Shown in pieces: positions 48,357 through 57,258 of a stretch of 64,000 bases of DNA. Location of the stretch: NCBI RefSeq assembly GCF_000744095.1, contig NZ_JQLI01000001.1, positions 1,798,001 to 1,862,000 on the forward strand, read 5' to 3'. Origin of the DNA: Cupriavidus necator A5-1. GTDB lineage: Bacteria > Pseudomonadota > Gammaproteobacteria > Burkholderiales > Burkholderiaceae. The notes below the pieces were generated by a model, which saw only the letters and a program-made list of their open reading frames with translations, was not told the origin of the DNA and did no database searches. A program made the position numbers and the translations under genes. Position 1 is the stretch's first letter. Each line of letters starts with the position of its first letter.

Positions 48357-49416
48357 GAAAGGCATCGTCCAGCAGCTGCCGGATGCCGGCAGCGTCCAGC
48401 GGACGTGGATTCGGATACTGTTCACGCAGCGCCAGTTCGCACGCACGATCGAGATCTTCCTCGCGCATGCCGATATCGCGCAGCGCAACGGGTGCGCCCA
48501 GCGAAGCCGCCAGGTCGAACACCGCCTGCGCACCGCTGACGTCATCGCGCCCCAGCGCGGCCGCGACGGTCGCCATGGCTTCAGGCGCCGCCGGCGCGTT
48601 GTAGGCCAGCGCATGCGGCAGCACGATGGTGTGCACCTCGGCATGGGGCAGGTTGTAGGTGCCTCCAAGCGTGTGGCAAAGCTTGTGGTGCAGGCCTACC
48701 CCGACGCTGCCCAGCACGGCGCCACAGAGCCAGGCCCCATAGAGCGCATCGCCGCGCGCCGCCAGCACCTGCGCGTCATCCTGCCCGCTGCCCCGTGCGA
48801 TGACGGGCAGGGCGCGGCCCAGCGCCGCGATGCCGTCGCGGCACATCCATTCGCTGACCGGGCTGCGGTCCACGGCATACAGCCCTTCGGCGGCATGGGC
48901 GATGGCGTTGATCCCGCTGGTCACGCTGACCGGCACCGGCAGGCCCAGGGACAGGTCGGGATCGTAGATCACCGTGCGCGGCAGCACGCGCGCATTGCGG
49001 CCCGTGCGCTTGAGCCCGCCCTCGGTCATGCCGTAGATCGGCGTCATCTCCGATCCGGCATAGGTAGTCGGCACGGCAACGATCGGCAGCGCCGATTCGA
49101 GGGCGATGGCCTTGCCGAGTCCGATGGTCGAGCCTCCGCCGATCGCCACCACGCAATCGGCGCCAAGTTCAGCCGCGGTCGACCGTGCCAGGCGCGCCTG
49201 TTCCACCGGCACATGCATGACCGCGCCGTCGAAGATGCCGGCGCAGCGCGCGCCCAGCACTGCCGCCGCACGTTCGGCCAAGTCGCGTTGCGCCGGTGTG
49301 CAAAGCACCAGCACCTTGCCGGCACCGAGGGTATCGACTTCTTCGCCCAGCGCCGCGAGCGCGCCGGGACGGAAAACGATGCGTTGCGGGTGAGTCTGGT
49401 AGATAAACGGTTGCAT
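48337..49416 (-). CDS. Maleylacetate reductase
   Basis: 359 residues, iron-type alcohol dehydrogenase family. NAD(P)H-dependent reduction of maleylacetate to 3-oxoadipate, the last step of (chloro)catechol, hydroxyquinol and resorcinol routes. Motifs: VVAIGGGSTIGLGKAIALE and HAAEGLYAVDRSPVSEWM, and the metal histidines in HHKLCHTLGGTYNLPHAEVHT. 12 bp after the Bug gene, transcribed together. No ring-cleavage dioxygenase is nearby, so the source of maleylacetate is off-window. Confidence 0.92.
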   Translation of the reverse strand: MQPFIYQTHPQRIVFRPGALAALGEEVDTLGAGKVLVLCTPAQRDLAERAAAVLGARCAGIFDGAVMHVPVEQARLARSTAAELGADCVVAIGGGSTIGLGKAIALESALPIVAVPTTYAGSEMTPIYGMTEGGLKRTGRNARVLPRTVIYDPDLSLGLPVPVSVTSGINAIAHAAEGLYAVDRSPVSEWMCRDGIAALGRALPVIARGSGQDDAQVLAARGDALYGAWLCGAVLGSVGVGLHHKLCHTLGGTYNLPHAEVHTIVLPHALAYNAPAAPEAMATVAAALGRDDVSGAQAVFDLAASLGAPVALRDIGMREEDLDRACELALREQYPNPRPLDAAGIRQLLDDAFHGRRPG

Positions 49417-49428
49417 GATGGTGAGCCC

Positions 49429-50427
49429 CTATTCCGTTGCGATATGGCGAGCCTTGATCAGCCGGCCCCAGCGTGCGGATTCTTCCTGGATCAGCTTGTT
49501 GGCCTGCGCGGCATCCCCCGCAATGACTTCGAAGCCGCCGTCGGCAAGTACCTTGGCAAGCGCGGGATCGCGGAGCGTGGCGTTGACCTCGGCCGCGAGT
49601 TTGCCGACCACGTTCGGCGGCGTCTTTGCCGGCGCGATCATCGCCACCCAGGAATAGGCCTCGAATCCCTTGTAGGCTTCGGCCACCGCCGGTACGGATG
49701 GCAAGCGCGCATCGCGTTGCCGCGCGGTCACGGCCAGCGCGCGCAGCTTGCCGGCCTGTACGTACGGCAACACCAGCGGCAGGCTGGCGATCATCGAATC
49801 GACGTGGCCGCCGAGCAGGTCATTGATCGCCGGACCGCCGCCCTTGTACGGGGTATGGATGCCGCTGGTGCCGGCCGCTTCATGGAACAGTTCGGCCACC
49901 AGCTGGTTGGAGCTGCCCGCGCCCACCGACGCGTAGGACACGGCGTTCGGTTTCTTCGCCGCCGCCACGTAGTCTTGCAGCGTCTTGTAAGGCGAACTGG
50001 CGGGGACGACCAGCACCATTGGCGAGCGCACCATGTACGAGACGCCGGTCAGGTCCTTGTGCGAGGCGTAAGGCAGTTTGGGATAAACATAAGGCTCGGT
50101 GGCGAAGGCATCGAACACCATGCCGATGGTGTAGCCGTCCGCAGCGCTGCGTGCGATTTGCCCGGTGCCGATGGTGCCGCCTGCGCCAGCGCGGTTGTCG
50201 ATCATCACGGGCTGCGCCAGCCGCTTGCGCAGTCCGTCCTGGACCTGGCGCGCGACCTTGTCGACGGTGCCGCCAGCCGCATAGGGCACGATCAGCGTCA
50301 GGGGTTTGGCTGGCCAGGTTTCGGCGCGGGCGCCGGCCGGCGCGGCCATCGTCGCGGCGAGCATGCCAGCGGCCGCCAGGCGTCGCAGGGCGGGGGGCAT
50401 CGTCGTCGTTGCTGCAGGTGTCTCCAT
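49429..50427 (-). CDS. Bug/TctC-type receptor, paired with maleylacetate reductase
   Basis: 332 residues: signal (LRRLAAAGMLAATMAAPAGARA) and Bug fold (WPAKPLTLIVPYAAGGTVDKVARQVQDGLRKRLAQPVMIDNRAGAGGTIG). Co-directional with the reductase 12 bp downstream; divergent from the LysR gene at 50586. Probably binds an aromatic or dicarboxylic acid of the pathway. Confidence 0.9.
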   Translation of the reverse strand: METPAATTTMPPALRRLAAAGMLAATMAAPAGARAETWPAKPLTLIVPYAAGGTVDKVARQVQDGLRKRLAQPVMIDNRAGAGGTIGTGQIARSAADGYTIGMVFDAFATEPYVYPKLPYASHKDLTGVSYMVRSPMVLVVPASSPYKTLQDYVAAAKKPNAVSYASVGAGSSNQLVAELFHEAAGTSGIHTPYKGGGPAINDLLGGHVDSMIASLPLVLPYVQAGKLRALAVTARQRDARLPSVPAVAEAYKGFEAYSWVAMIAPAKTPPNVVGKLAAEVNATLRDPALAKVLADGGFEVIAGDAAQANKLIQEESARWGRLIKARHIATE

Positions 50428-50585
50428 CGGGATCCGCTCCGTTGTCGGTCTTGATATGTCCGGCGCGCCACTTTTGCTTAATGCGCCAAGCTCGCCGGTT
50501 GCGTTGGCCAGTCAGATGTTAAACTCGCCGCCATAAACGCGGGAAGCTGATGTGCTCGCGCAACGCCTTTGCGAGGATTGCAAAA

Positions 50586-51524
50586 ATGGAATCCGCCCGA
50601 TTCGCCGAAAACCTGGCCATCTTTGTCGAAGTCGCGCAGTCCGGCAGCTTCTCGGCCGTGGCCCGCCAGCGCGGCATGGTTGCGTCGTCGGTCGCCCGCC
50701 AGATCGACACGCTGGAGCGGGAGCTCGGCGTGCCGCTGTTCACGCGGTCCACCCGGGCGCTGGTCCGCACCGACGCCGGCGACCTGCTGTTCGCGCGCGC
50801 CACACGCATCCTGCATGAACTCAGCGACACGCGCGACGCCGTCACCGCGCTGGAGCAGGGCGTCAGCGGCCTGGTGCGGGTAGCCTGTCTTCCCGCCTTC
50901 GGCCGGCGCCACGTGGTGCCGCACCTGGGCGCGCTCTACGCGCAGTACCCGCGCCTGACCGTTGAGCTTGCGCTGACCGAGCGCGTGGTGGATCCCGTGG
51001 TGGAACGCTTCGACGTCGTGATACGTGTCGGCCAGCAGGCCGACAGCTCGCTGATTGCACGATGCATCTCCGATCAGCGCTACATCATCTGTGCGACCCC
51101 GGCCTACCTGGCGCAACACGGGCGCCCCGTCCATGCCGATGAACTCAGGCGGCACCGCCTGATCGATCGTGGCCACAGCACCAGCATGCGCGGCTGGCGG
51201 GAATTGCTGACGCCGGCGCACAGCGCACAGGCAACCTTTGCGCTCGAGTGCGATGACTGTGATGCCCGGCGGCTGTCCGTGCTCCAGGGGCTCGGTATCG
51301 CGCTGATGCCTGACTGGTCGGTGGGCCCGGATATCGGCGCGGGCCGTCTGGTGGAACTCATGCTCGACGGGCTGTTGCCGCAAGCGCAGGGGGGCATCTA
51401 CCTGTTGCGCGCCACGCAGCACGCCAGCGCCAAGGTCAAGGCGTTCTGCACGCACCTGACGGCGAGCCTTGGCAGCCCGCCTAGCTGGCAGCTGGCGATG
51501 GCGGGGGAGATGGCGCTGGCTTAG
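50586..51524 (+). CDS. LysR-type regulator, divergent from Bug/maleylacetate reductase
   Basis: 312 residues: ARFAENLAIFVEVAQSGSFSAVARQRGMVASSVARQIDTLERELG at the N-terminus (helix-turn-helix), then a CrgA/DmlR-type effector domain. Start at 50586 with GAGG upstream; an earlier in-frame start exists but lacks a site. Divergent from the receptor gene over 158 bp, so regulates that operon. Confidence 0.87.
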   Translation: MESARFAENLAIFVEVAQSGSFSAVARQRGMVASSVARQIDTLERELGVPLFTRSTRALVRTDAGDLLFARATRILHELSDTRDAVTALEQGVSGLVRVACLPAFGRRHVVPHLGALYAQYPRLTVELALTERVVDPVVERFDVVIRVGQQADSSLIARCISDQRYIICATPAYLAQHGRPVHADELRRHRLIDRGHSTSMRGWRELLTPAHSAQATFALECDDCDARRLSVLQGLGIALMPDWSVGPDIGAGRLVELMLDGLLPQAQGGIYLLRATQHASAKVKAFCTHLTASLGSPPSWQLAMAGEMALA

Positions 51525-51577
51525 GAACGCAAGGACATGCGCAAGCGGGCCTCGATGCGAGCAGCCAAACCGCCTCC

Positions 51578-53020
51578 TCATCTGGCTGGACCGCCCTCGC
51601 GCGGAGGGTTGGACGGATAGACCCGGGGCTGCGTCAATGCTTCGGGGCGCAGGGCTTCATCGAGCTCGGCTTCTGTCATCAGCTTGCGGCGCAGCACCAC
51701 ATCCCGGATGTTGGTGTTGTTGGCGAAGGCCTCGGCTGCCACCGCAGTGGCGTTCTTGTAGCCGATGATCGGGTTCAGCGCGGTGACGAGCGCGATCGAG
51801 CGCTCGATCGTTTCCCGCAGCCGCTCAGGGTTCGCGGTAATGCCCTTGATGCATTTCTCCGCGAGGGTGAAGCAGCCGTTGGTGAGATGCTTGAAGCTGC
51901 GGAACAGGCTCGCGGCAATCACGGGCTCGAACGCGTTGAGCTGCAGTTGCCCCGCTTCCGCGGCGAACGTCACGACCGTATCGTTGCCGAAGACCTCGAA
52001 GGCAACCTGGTTCACCACTTCGGGGATCACCGGATTCACCTTGCCCGGCATGATGGAGGAGCCGGCTTGCATCGGCGGCAGGTTGATCTCGCCAAAGCCC
52101 GCGCGCGGGCCGCTCGACAACAGGCGCAGGTCGTTGCACGTCTTGGACAGCTTCACGGCGATGCGCTTCAGTACCCCGGAAATCTGCACGAAGGCGCCAC
52201 AGTCCTGGGTTGCCTCCACCAGGTTCGGGGCGGTGAGCAGTTCGATGCCCGTGATCCGGCTCAAGGCCGCGGTGGCCTTGGCGGCGTAATCCGGGTGGGC
52301 GGTGATGCCGGTGCCGATGGCGGTGGCGCCGAGATTGACTTCGCGAATCAGCGCGGAGGCTTCACGCAGACGCGCCATGTCCTCTTCCAGCATCACGGCG
52401 TAAGTGGAGAACTCCTGGCCCAGGGTCATGGGCACGGCGTCCTGCAACTGCGTGCGGCCGAGCTTGAGCAGGCCGGCGAACTCCACTGCCTTGTCGTTGA
52501 AGGCAGCCCGCAGGACTTCCATCGCTTCGAGCAGATGCCCGATGGCGAAGAACGTCGCGATGCGCAGCGCGGTGGGATACACGTCATTGGTGCTCTGCGC
52601 CATGTTGACGTGTTCGTTGGGGTGCAGGTAAGCGTACTCGCCGCGCTTGTGGCCCAGGATCTCCAGGGCACGGTTGCAGATGACCTCGTTGGCGTTCATG
52701 TTGGTCGAGGTCCCGGCCCCGCCCTGGATGGTGTCGACAACGAACTGGTCGTGGAACTTGCCTTCACGCACTTCGTGGCAGGCCGCGATGATCGCATCCC
52801 TGAGTGGGACAGGCAGCAGCCCAAGCTCGGCGTTGGCCTCCGCTGCGGCCTGCTTGACCGCTGCCAGTGCAAGGATCAGGTTGGGGTAGGCCGAGATCGG
52901 CGTACCGGAGATCTGGAAATTCTCGACGGCCCGGAGCGTGTGGACGCCGTAGTAGGCGTCGGCGGGCACGTCGCGCTCGCCTAGCAGGTCGGATTCGATG
53001 CGGAATGTGGGGGTGTTCAT
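51578..53020 (-). CDS. aspA: Aspartate ammonia-lyase
   Basis: 480 residues, the length of E. coli AspA. Deaminates L-aspartate to fumarate and ammonia. Signatures: GGAGTSTNMNANEVICNRALEILG, HVNMAQSTNDVYPTALRIA and the catalytic loop GSSIMPGKVNPVIPE. Fumarase would end the same way but lacks the aspartase GTSTNMNANEVICN-like helix context seen here. It is the last gene of the orotate cluster: it would convert the aspartate released upstream into a TCA-cycle acid. 28 bp from pyrC. Confidence 0.95.
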   Translation of the reverse strand: MNTPTFRIESDLLGERDVPADAYYGVHTLRAVENFQISGTPISAYPNLILALAAVKQAAAEANAELGLLPVPLRDAIIAACHEVREGKFHDQFVVDTIQGGAGTSTNMNANEVICNRALEILGHKRGEYAYLHPNEHVNMAQSTNDVYPTALRIATFFAIGHLLEAMEVLRAAFNDKAVEFAGLLKLGRTQLQDAVPMTLGQEFSTYAVMLEEDMARLREASALIREVNLGATAIGTGITAHPDYAAKATAALSRITGIELLTAPNLVEATQDCGAFVQISGVLKRIAVKLSKTCNDLRLLSSGPRAGFGEINLPPMQAGSSIMPGKVNPVIPEVVNQVAFEVFGNDTVVTFAAEAGQLQLNAFEPVIAASLFRSFKHLTNGCFTLAEKCIKGITANPERLRETIERSIALVTALNPIIGYKNATAVAAEAFANNTNIRDVVLRRKLMTEAELDEALRPEALTQPRVYPSNPPREGGPAR

Positions 53021-53047
53021 CAGGGGCTCCCTGCAGCTTGGTGATAT

Positions 53048-54100
53048 CTACAGACTAGGCGATGCAAGCGTCCATTCCAGCGTCTCGCCGGCCAGGAACG
53101 GCTGGATGCGCTCGCCGTCGGGAAGGGAGACCGATCCGGCGACGCGGGTACGGGTCCGGTGCAGGGTGACGGTGCCTTCGTTGAGCGGGAGGCCGTAGAA
53201 GCGTGCGCCGTGCTCGCTGGCGAAGCCTTCGAACTGTGCCAGGGCGTTCTCCTCCTCGAACACGGTGAGATAGGCCTCCAATGCCGTGGGGGCACTGAAG
53301 ATCCCGGCACAGCCGCAGGCGGCCTCCTTGGCGGAAGTGTCGTGGGGCGCCGAATCCGTGCCGAGGAAGAAGAACGGGGAGCCTGATGTCGCCGCCCGCC
53401 GCAGCGCGAGGCGGTGTTGCTCGCGCTTGAGCACGGGCAGGCAGTAATAGTGCGGGCGAATGCCCCCGGTGAACATGGCATTGCGGTTCAGCATCAGGTG
53501 CTGGGGCGTGATGGTTGCCGCCAGCCTTGCGCTGTCATCGCGCATGACAAGGTTGGCCGCGTCTTTGGTGGTGATGTGTTCCAGCACGACCTTCAGCCGT
53601 GGAAACGCCGCAAGCAGCGGGCGCAAGGTGCGGTGGATGAACTCGGCTTCCCGGTCGAACACATCCACCGCCGGGTCGGTGCTCTCGCCATGGATCAGCA
53701 GGGGCATGCCAAGCTCCTGCATGGTGGCGAGCACGGCCGACACGCGGTCGATCGAGGTCACGCCGTACTCCGAGTGGGTCGTGGCACCGGCCGGGTACAG
53801 CTTCACGGCGGTAAAGACGCCTGCCTCGAAGCCTTCACGGATCTCCTCAGGGCTGGTGCTATCGCAGAGGTAGCGGGTCATCAACGGCGTAAAGGCTGCA
53901 CCCTGCGGCAGTGCCGCGAGGATACGTCCGCGATAGGCGATGGCAGCCGCGATCGTTGTCACCGGCGGCCTCAGGTTGGGCATCACGACGGCGCGGGCGA
54001 ACTGCCGTGCCGTATGGGGCAGCACTGCGGCAAGCGTGTCACCGTCGCGCAGGTGGAGGTGCCAGTCGTCGGGGCGGCGGATGGTCAGGGTCTCAGGCAT
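53048..54100 (-). CDS. pyrC: Dihydroorotase, class II (PyrC)
   Basis: 350 residues. Reversible hydrolysis of L-dihydroorotate to N-carbamoyl-L-aspartate. Zinc site HLHLRDGD near the N-terminus, carbamylated-lysine region AVKLYPAGATTHSEYGV, HGE and LEHITTKDA histidines, and DSAPH with the catalytic aspartate. Coupled in order with the M20 hydrolase and PyrDK, which suggests it runs towards carbamoyl-aspartate. A housekeeping pyrC should exist elsewhere. Confidence 0.94.
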   Translation of the reverse strand: MPETLTIRRPDDWHLHLRDGDTLAAVLPHTARQFARAVVMPNLRPPVTTIAAAIAYRGRILAALPQGAAFTPLMTRYLCDSTSPEEIREGFEAGVFTAVKLYPAGATTHSEYGVTSIDRVSAVLATMQELGMPLLIHGESTDPAVDVFDREAEFIHRTLRPLLAAFPRLKVVLEHITTKDAANLVMRDDSARLAATITPQHLMLNRNAMFTGGIRPHYYCLPVLKREQHRLALRRAATSGSPFFFLGTDSAPHDTSAKEAACGCAGIFSAPTALEAYLTVFEEENALAQFEGFASEHGARFYGLPLNEGTVTLHRTRTRVAGSVSLPDGERIQPFLAGETLEWTLASPSL

Positions 54101-54117
54101 TGGACTTCGTGCCGGCC

Positions 54118-55371
54118 TTAAAGGCTCGCAATGGTGTTAGACAGGACCTTGACGCCCAGCATGAAGTCGTCGATGTCCATGGCTTCGTCCGGGTTGTGCG
54201 AGCCGTGCTCGTTGCGCACGAACAGCATGCCGGTGGGGATGCCGGCAACCGCGAACAATGACGCGTCGTGGCCGGCGCCGCTCGGTACCAGTTCGGTGGG
54301 GAGGTTCTCCCGCTTGCATTGGTCGGTCAGCAGGTCGGAGAGCCTGCCGTCCATCACGGCGGGTGAGGCATCGATACGGCGGTCGAACTCGAAGCGAACA
54401 CCCCGGTCCCGCGCGATCGCCTTGCATTCGGTGCGGAACAACTGATAGAAGCCTTCGAGCGTCTCGGCGCTCTTGCTGCGGGCTTCGAAGCTGAAGTGCA
54501 CGGTGCCGGGGATGCGGGAAATGGAATGCTCTTCCGGGCTGGTGGACACGATGCCGGCAGTCACTACCAGGTCGATGCCGCGTTCCAGCAGCACCTTCCA
54601 GTGTTCGTCCAGGCGCGTGATCAGGTCCGCCACCGCGAACATCGCGTCCTTGCGCAGCCAGCGCGGCACCGCGCCGGAGTGCCCCGGCTCACCGACGCAG
54701 GTGACCCGGTTGTGCCGGACATTGCCGCGGATGCCGGGGACTACGGCCAGCGGCAGCTGGCGCGCCATCATGACCGGCCCCTGTTCGATATGCAGTTCGA
54801 GATAGGCCGCAGCGGCGGATTTATCGAACAGCACCACCTGGTTCATGACCGCTTGCACGTCTGCGCCCGCGGCAGCCATGGCTGCGCCGAGCGTCTGGCC
54901 GGTCTGGCGATGGCTCAGTGCCAGGTCGTCGGCTGTCAGCTTGCCGAGCGCGGCGCCCGAGCCCATATAGGCCTTGCCGAACCAGGCGCTTTCTTCGCCG
55001 CGGAACGCAATCACCTTCAGCGGCACCGGCGAGTACATCCCGCTTTGCTTCTGGCCGAGCAGGCAGAGCAACCCGGCCACGATGCCCGCGAGGCCATCGT
55101 AGTTGCCGCCCCTGGGCACGGAGTCCATGTGAGACCCGACCCAGGCCGCGGGCGCGCCCGTCTCCGAGTCCGGGAGTCGAAATACGAGGTTGGCCGCGCG
55201 GTCGGCTTCTACGCGCAGGCCATGACCTTCAGCGAAACGCCGCAGGTATTCGGCTGCGGCCGCTTCCCCCGCACCGTAGCTGTCGCGCGTCACGCCAACG
55301 CCGTCAAACGATAGCTCGCGTATGTCCCGGAAGAGCTGTTCCGCGACGGGCTTCAATTCCTGAATATCCAT
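54118..55371 (-). CDS. M20 family N-carbamoyl-amino acid hydrolase, probable ureidosuccinase
   Basis: 417 residues of the allantoate amidohydrolase/N-carbamoyl-L-amino acid hydrolase (HyuC) branch of peptidase M20. Metal motifs: SHMDSVPRGGNYDGLAG, RGEESAWFG, HIEQGPVM, GEPGHSGAVP and GAGHDASLFA. Its operon partners make N-carbamoyl-aspartate the likely substrate (ureidosuccinase reaction, giving aspartate, ammonia and carbon dioxide); this is inferred from context. Allantoate as substrate is a poorer fit since no other purine gene is near. Confidence 0.85.
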   Translation of the reverse strand: MDIQELKPVAEQLFRDIRELSFDGVGVTRDSYGAGEAAAAEYLRRFAEGHGLRVEADRAANLVFRLPDSETGAPAAWVGSHMDSVPRGGNYDGLAGIVAGLLCLLGQKQSGMYSPVPLKVIAFRGEESAWFGKAYMGSGAALGKLTADDLALSHRQTGQTLGAAMAAAGADVQAVMNQVVLFDKSAAAAYLELHIEQGPVMMARQLPLAVVPGIRGNVRHNRVTCVGEPGHSGAVPRWLRKDAMFAVADLITRLDEHWKVLLERGIDLVVTAGIVSTSPEEHSISRIPGTVHFSFEARSKSAETLEGFYQLFRTECKAIARDRGVRFEFDRRIDASPAVMDGRLSDLLTDQCKRENLPTELVPSGAGHDASLFAVAGIPTGMLFVRNEHGSHNPDEAMDIDDFMLGVKVLSNTIASL

Positions 55372-55404
55372 GACATGTCCAGCATTGAGGGGAGAGGGTC
55401 CTGT

Positions 55405-56355
55405 TCAGCCCGACTGCTGCGCGAAGCGCAACCAGCGGTCGCTCAGTTGACGGTCGAGCTTCACCTGTCCGGTGAGGTCACGGATCGCCGCGGTTCCCGT
55501 CTCATCACAATAGGCATGGAGCCCGTCGATGATCTTCTGCATCACGCCAGGGTCGCGGAACGAAGCCGTGCCCACCTGAACCGCGCTGGCGCCGGCAAGC
55601 ATGAACTCCACGGCGTCATCCGCATTCTGGATGCCCCCGCAGCCGATGATGGGAATGCGCACGGCGCGATAGCACTGGTGGACCAGGCGTAGCGCGATGG
55701 GCTTGATGGCAGGACCCGACATGCCGCCCATAACGTTGCCAAGCCTGGGCTTGCGCGTGCGGATGTCGATCGCCATCCCGAGCACGGTATTGCCCATGAC
55801 GATGGCATCGGCGCCAGCGTCCTCGGCGGCGCGCGCCACGGCGGCGATATTGCTGGCGTTCGGGGTCAGCTTTACCCAGAACGGATGCCTGGTCCGGCGG
55901 CGGATCGCGGCGACTGCCTTGTAGGTGGTCTCCGGCAGCATGGCAAACGCCATGCCGTCGGCCTCTAGGTTGGGGCAGGAGATATTGGCCTCGATGGCCG
56001 CGACTTCCGGCAGCGACATCTCCTCGCATGCCAGCGCGAACTCTTCCGCGGTGTCGGCGGAGATCGAGACCACGACCGGCGTGTCGAATTGCGTGTAAGG
56101 CGGCAGCACGCTGCTGCGGTAGTAGTCGAGCCCGTTGCTTGGAATGCCGATGGAGTTCAGCATGCCGCTGTGGACTTCGGCAACGCGGGGCGTGGGATTC
56201 CCGGCGCGGGATTTCGGGGAAACACTCTTGATCACCAGGGCGCCAAGCTGGTTGAGGTCCATCGCTTCGCGGTACTCGATCGCGAAGCAGCCGGAGGCGG
56301 GCATCACGGGATTGCGCAGCGTCAGGTCGCCGACCCGTACAGTCAGATTAGCCAA
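55405..56355 (-). CDS. pyrD: Dihydroorotate dehydrogenase, class 1B catalytic subunit (PyrD)
   Basis: 316 residues. FMN enzyme interconverting dihydroorotate and orotate. Class 1 features: catalytic Cys127 in IEANISCPNLEADGMAF, SVSPKSRAGNPTPRVAE and the FMN phosphate site CGGIQNADDAVEFMLAGAS. Only the cysteine class 1B type pairs with PyrK. The start is a TTG at 56355, preceded by GGGGAGG 6 bp upstream, overlapping the pyrK stop by 8 bp; longer frames are out of frame with PyrK coding. Proteobacteria normally use the class 2 quinone enzyme for biosynthesis, so this NAD-coupled pair fits orotate reduction. Confidence 0.93.
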   Translation of the reverse strand: MANLTVRVGDLTLRNPVMPASGCFAIEYREAMDLNQLGALVIKSVSPKSRAGNPTPRVAEVHSGMLNSIGIPSNGLDYYRSSVLPPYTQFDTPVVVSISADTAEEFALACEEMSLPEVAAIEANISCPNLEADGMAFAMLPETTYKAVAAIRRRTRHPFWVKLTPNASNIAAVARAAEDAGADAIVMGNTVLGMAIDIRTRKPRLGNVMGGMSGPAIKPIALRLVHQCYRAVRIPIIGCGGIQNADDAVEFMLAGASAVQVGTASFRDPGVMQKIIDGLHAYCDETGTAAIRDLTGQVKLDRQLSDRWLRFAQQSG

Positions 56356-57196
56356 AATCCACCTCCCCAACGACTTCGCGAATCGGGAACACCGGGCCTT
56401 CACGACAGACCCGCAGAAACCGCTTGTCGCCGTCACAGTCGAACAGACGCACGCAGGACAGGCATACGCCCATGCCACAGGCCATCCGTTGCTCCATCGC
56501 CACCTCGCCCCTGACGGCCGGGTAGTCGCCGAGGATGCGCTGGAGCAGCATCAACAATCGATGCGAGCCACACGTGTAGACCGCATCGGGCCGCTGTGCG
56601 TCGATCAGCTCGCGCAGCAGCACTTCAACGGCTTCGACCGAAGACGTACCGTCAGCGTCGAAGACGGTGTGGACCTGGGCGGCAGCGCCGCGCAGGAACT
56701 CCTTCTCCATCAGGTCGTCGCGGCTGCGCGCCGACATCACCGCAGTGATGGCGACGCCTGCGGCCGCGGCTTGCCGGATCAGAGGTGCCATCGTGGCCAG
56801 GCCGACACCGCGGGCCACGACCAGGATGCGCCGGAAGGACGGGGCAAAAGTAAAGGTATTGCCTAGCGGGCCCACGATATCCATCTCGCCATCGACCAGC
56901 AGGGTCGACATGGCACGCGTGCCGACGCCGGTCACGTTGTAGAGGAATTCGATGGTGCCGTCGTCGGGGCCGGCGCCATACACGCTCATGGGCCGGAGCA
57001 GGAACGGCTCCTCGTCTACGGTGTTGGGGCATTTGAGCTGGTAGAACTGCCCGGGCCAGGTCATGGTGGCGATCGGCGCATCCGACTCCAGGCGAATGTA
57101 CTTGTAGCGCTGGTTGACCCAGTAGTGCTCGACTACCCGGCAACGATAGGAAGCGACGGTGGCGCTGCCGCGCCCACCGCACACGGTTGCTGACAT
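56348..57196 (-). CDS. pyrK: Dihydroorotate dehydrogenase electron-transfer subunit (PyrK)
   Basis: 282 residues. FAD/[2Fe-2S] subunit passing electrons between NAD(H) and PyrD. FAD motif LLRPMSVYG, phosphate-binding GPLGNTF, NAD-domain ILVVARGVGLATMAPLI and the C-terminal iron-sulfur cysteines QRMACGMGVCLSC plus VC further on. Start at 57196 after CAGGAGTC. Overlaps pyrD by 8 bp, so the two subunits are made together. This PyrDK type is mostly seen in Firmicutes; here it lies in a beta-proteobacterium. Confidence 0.92.
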   Translation of the reverse strand: MSATVCGGRGSATVASYRCRVVEHYWVNQRYKYIRLESDAPIATMTWPGQFYQLKCPNTVDEEPFLLRPMSVYGAGPDDGTIEFLYNVTGVGTRAMSTLLVDGEMDIVGPLGNTFTFAPSFRRILVVARGVGLATMAPLIRQAAAAGVAITAVMSARSRDDLMEKEFLRGAAAQVHTVFDADGTSSVEAVEVLLRELIDAQRPDAVYTCGSHRLLMLLQRILGDYPAVRGEVAMEQRMACGMGVCLSCVRLFDCDGDKRFLRVCREGPVFPIREVVGEVDFG

Positions 57197-57258
57197 GATG
57201 ACTCCTGCTGATTTGAAACTGCCGCGCTCGCGCAATGGGAGGGCGGCATTGCGTGCTG

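Noticed and set aside
51578..53020. Fumarase instead of aspartase for the last gene of the orotate cluster
   Set aside because: GTSTNMNANEVICNRALEILG and the 480-residue length fit aspartase better, and fumarase would not use the aspartate released upstream.
54118..55371. Allantoate amidohydrolase of purine degradation
   Set aside because: Family alone would allow it, but no ureidoglycolate, allantoinase or urate gene is near, whereas PyrC and PyrDK provide its likely substrate, carbamoyl-aspartate.
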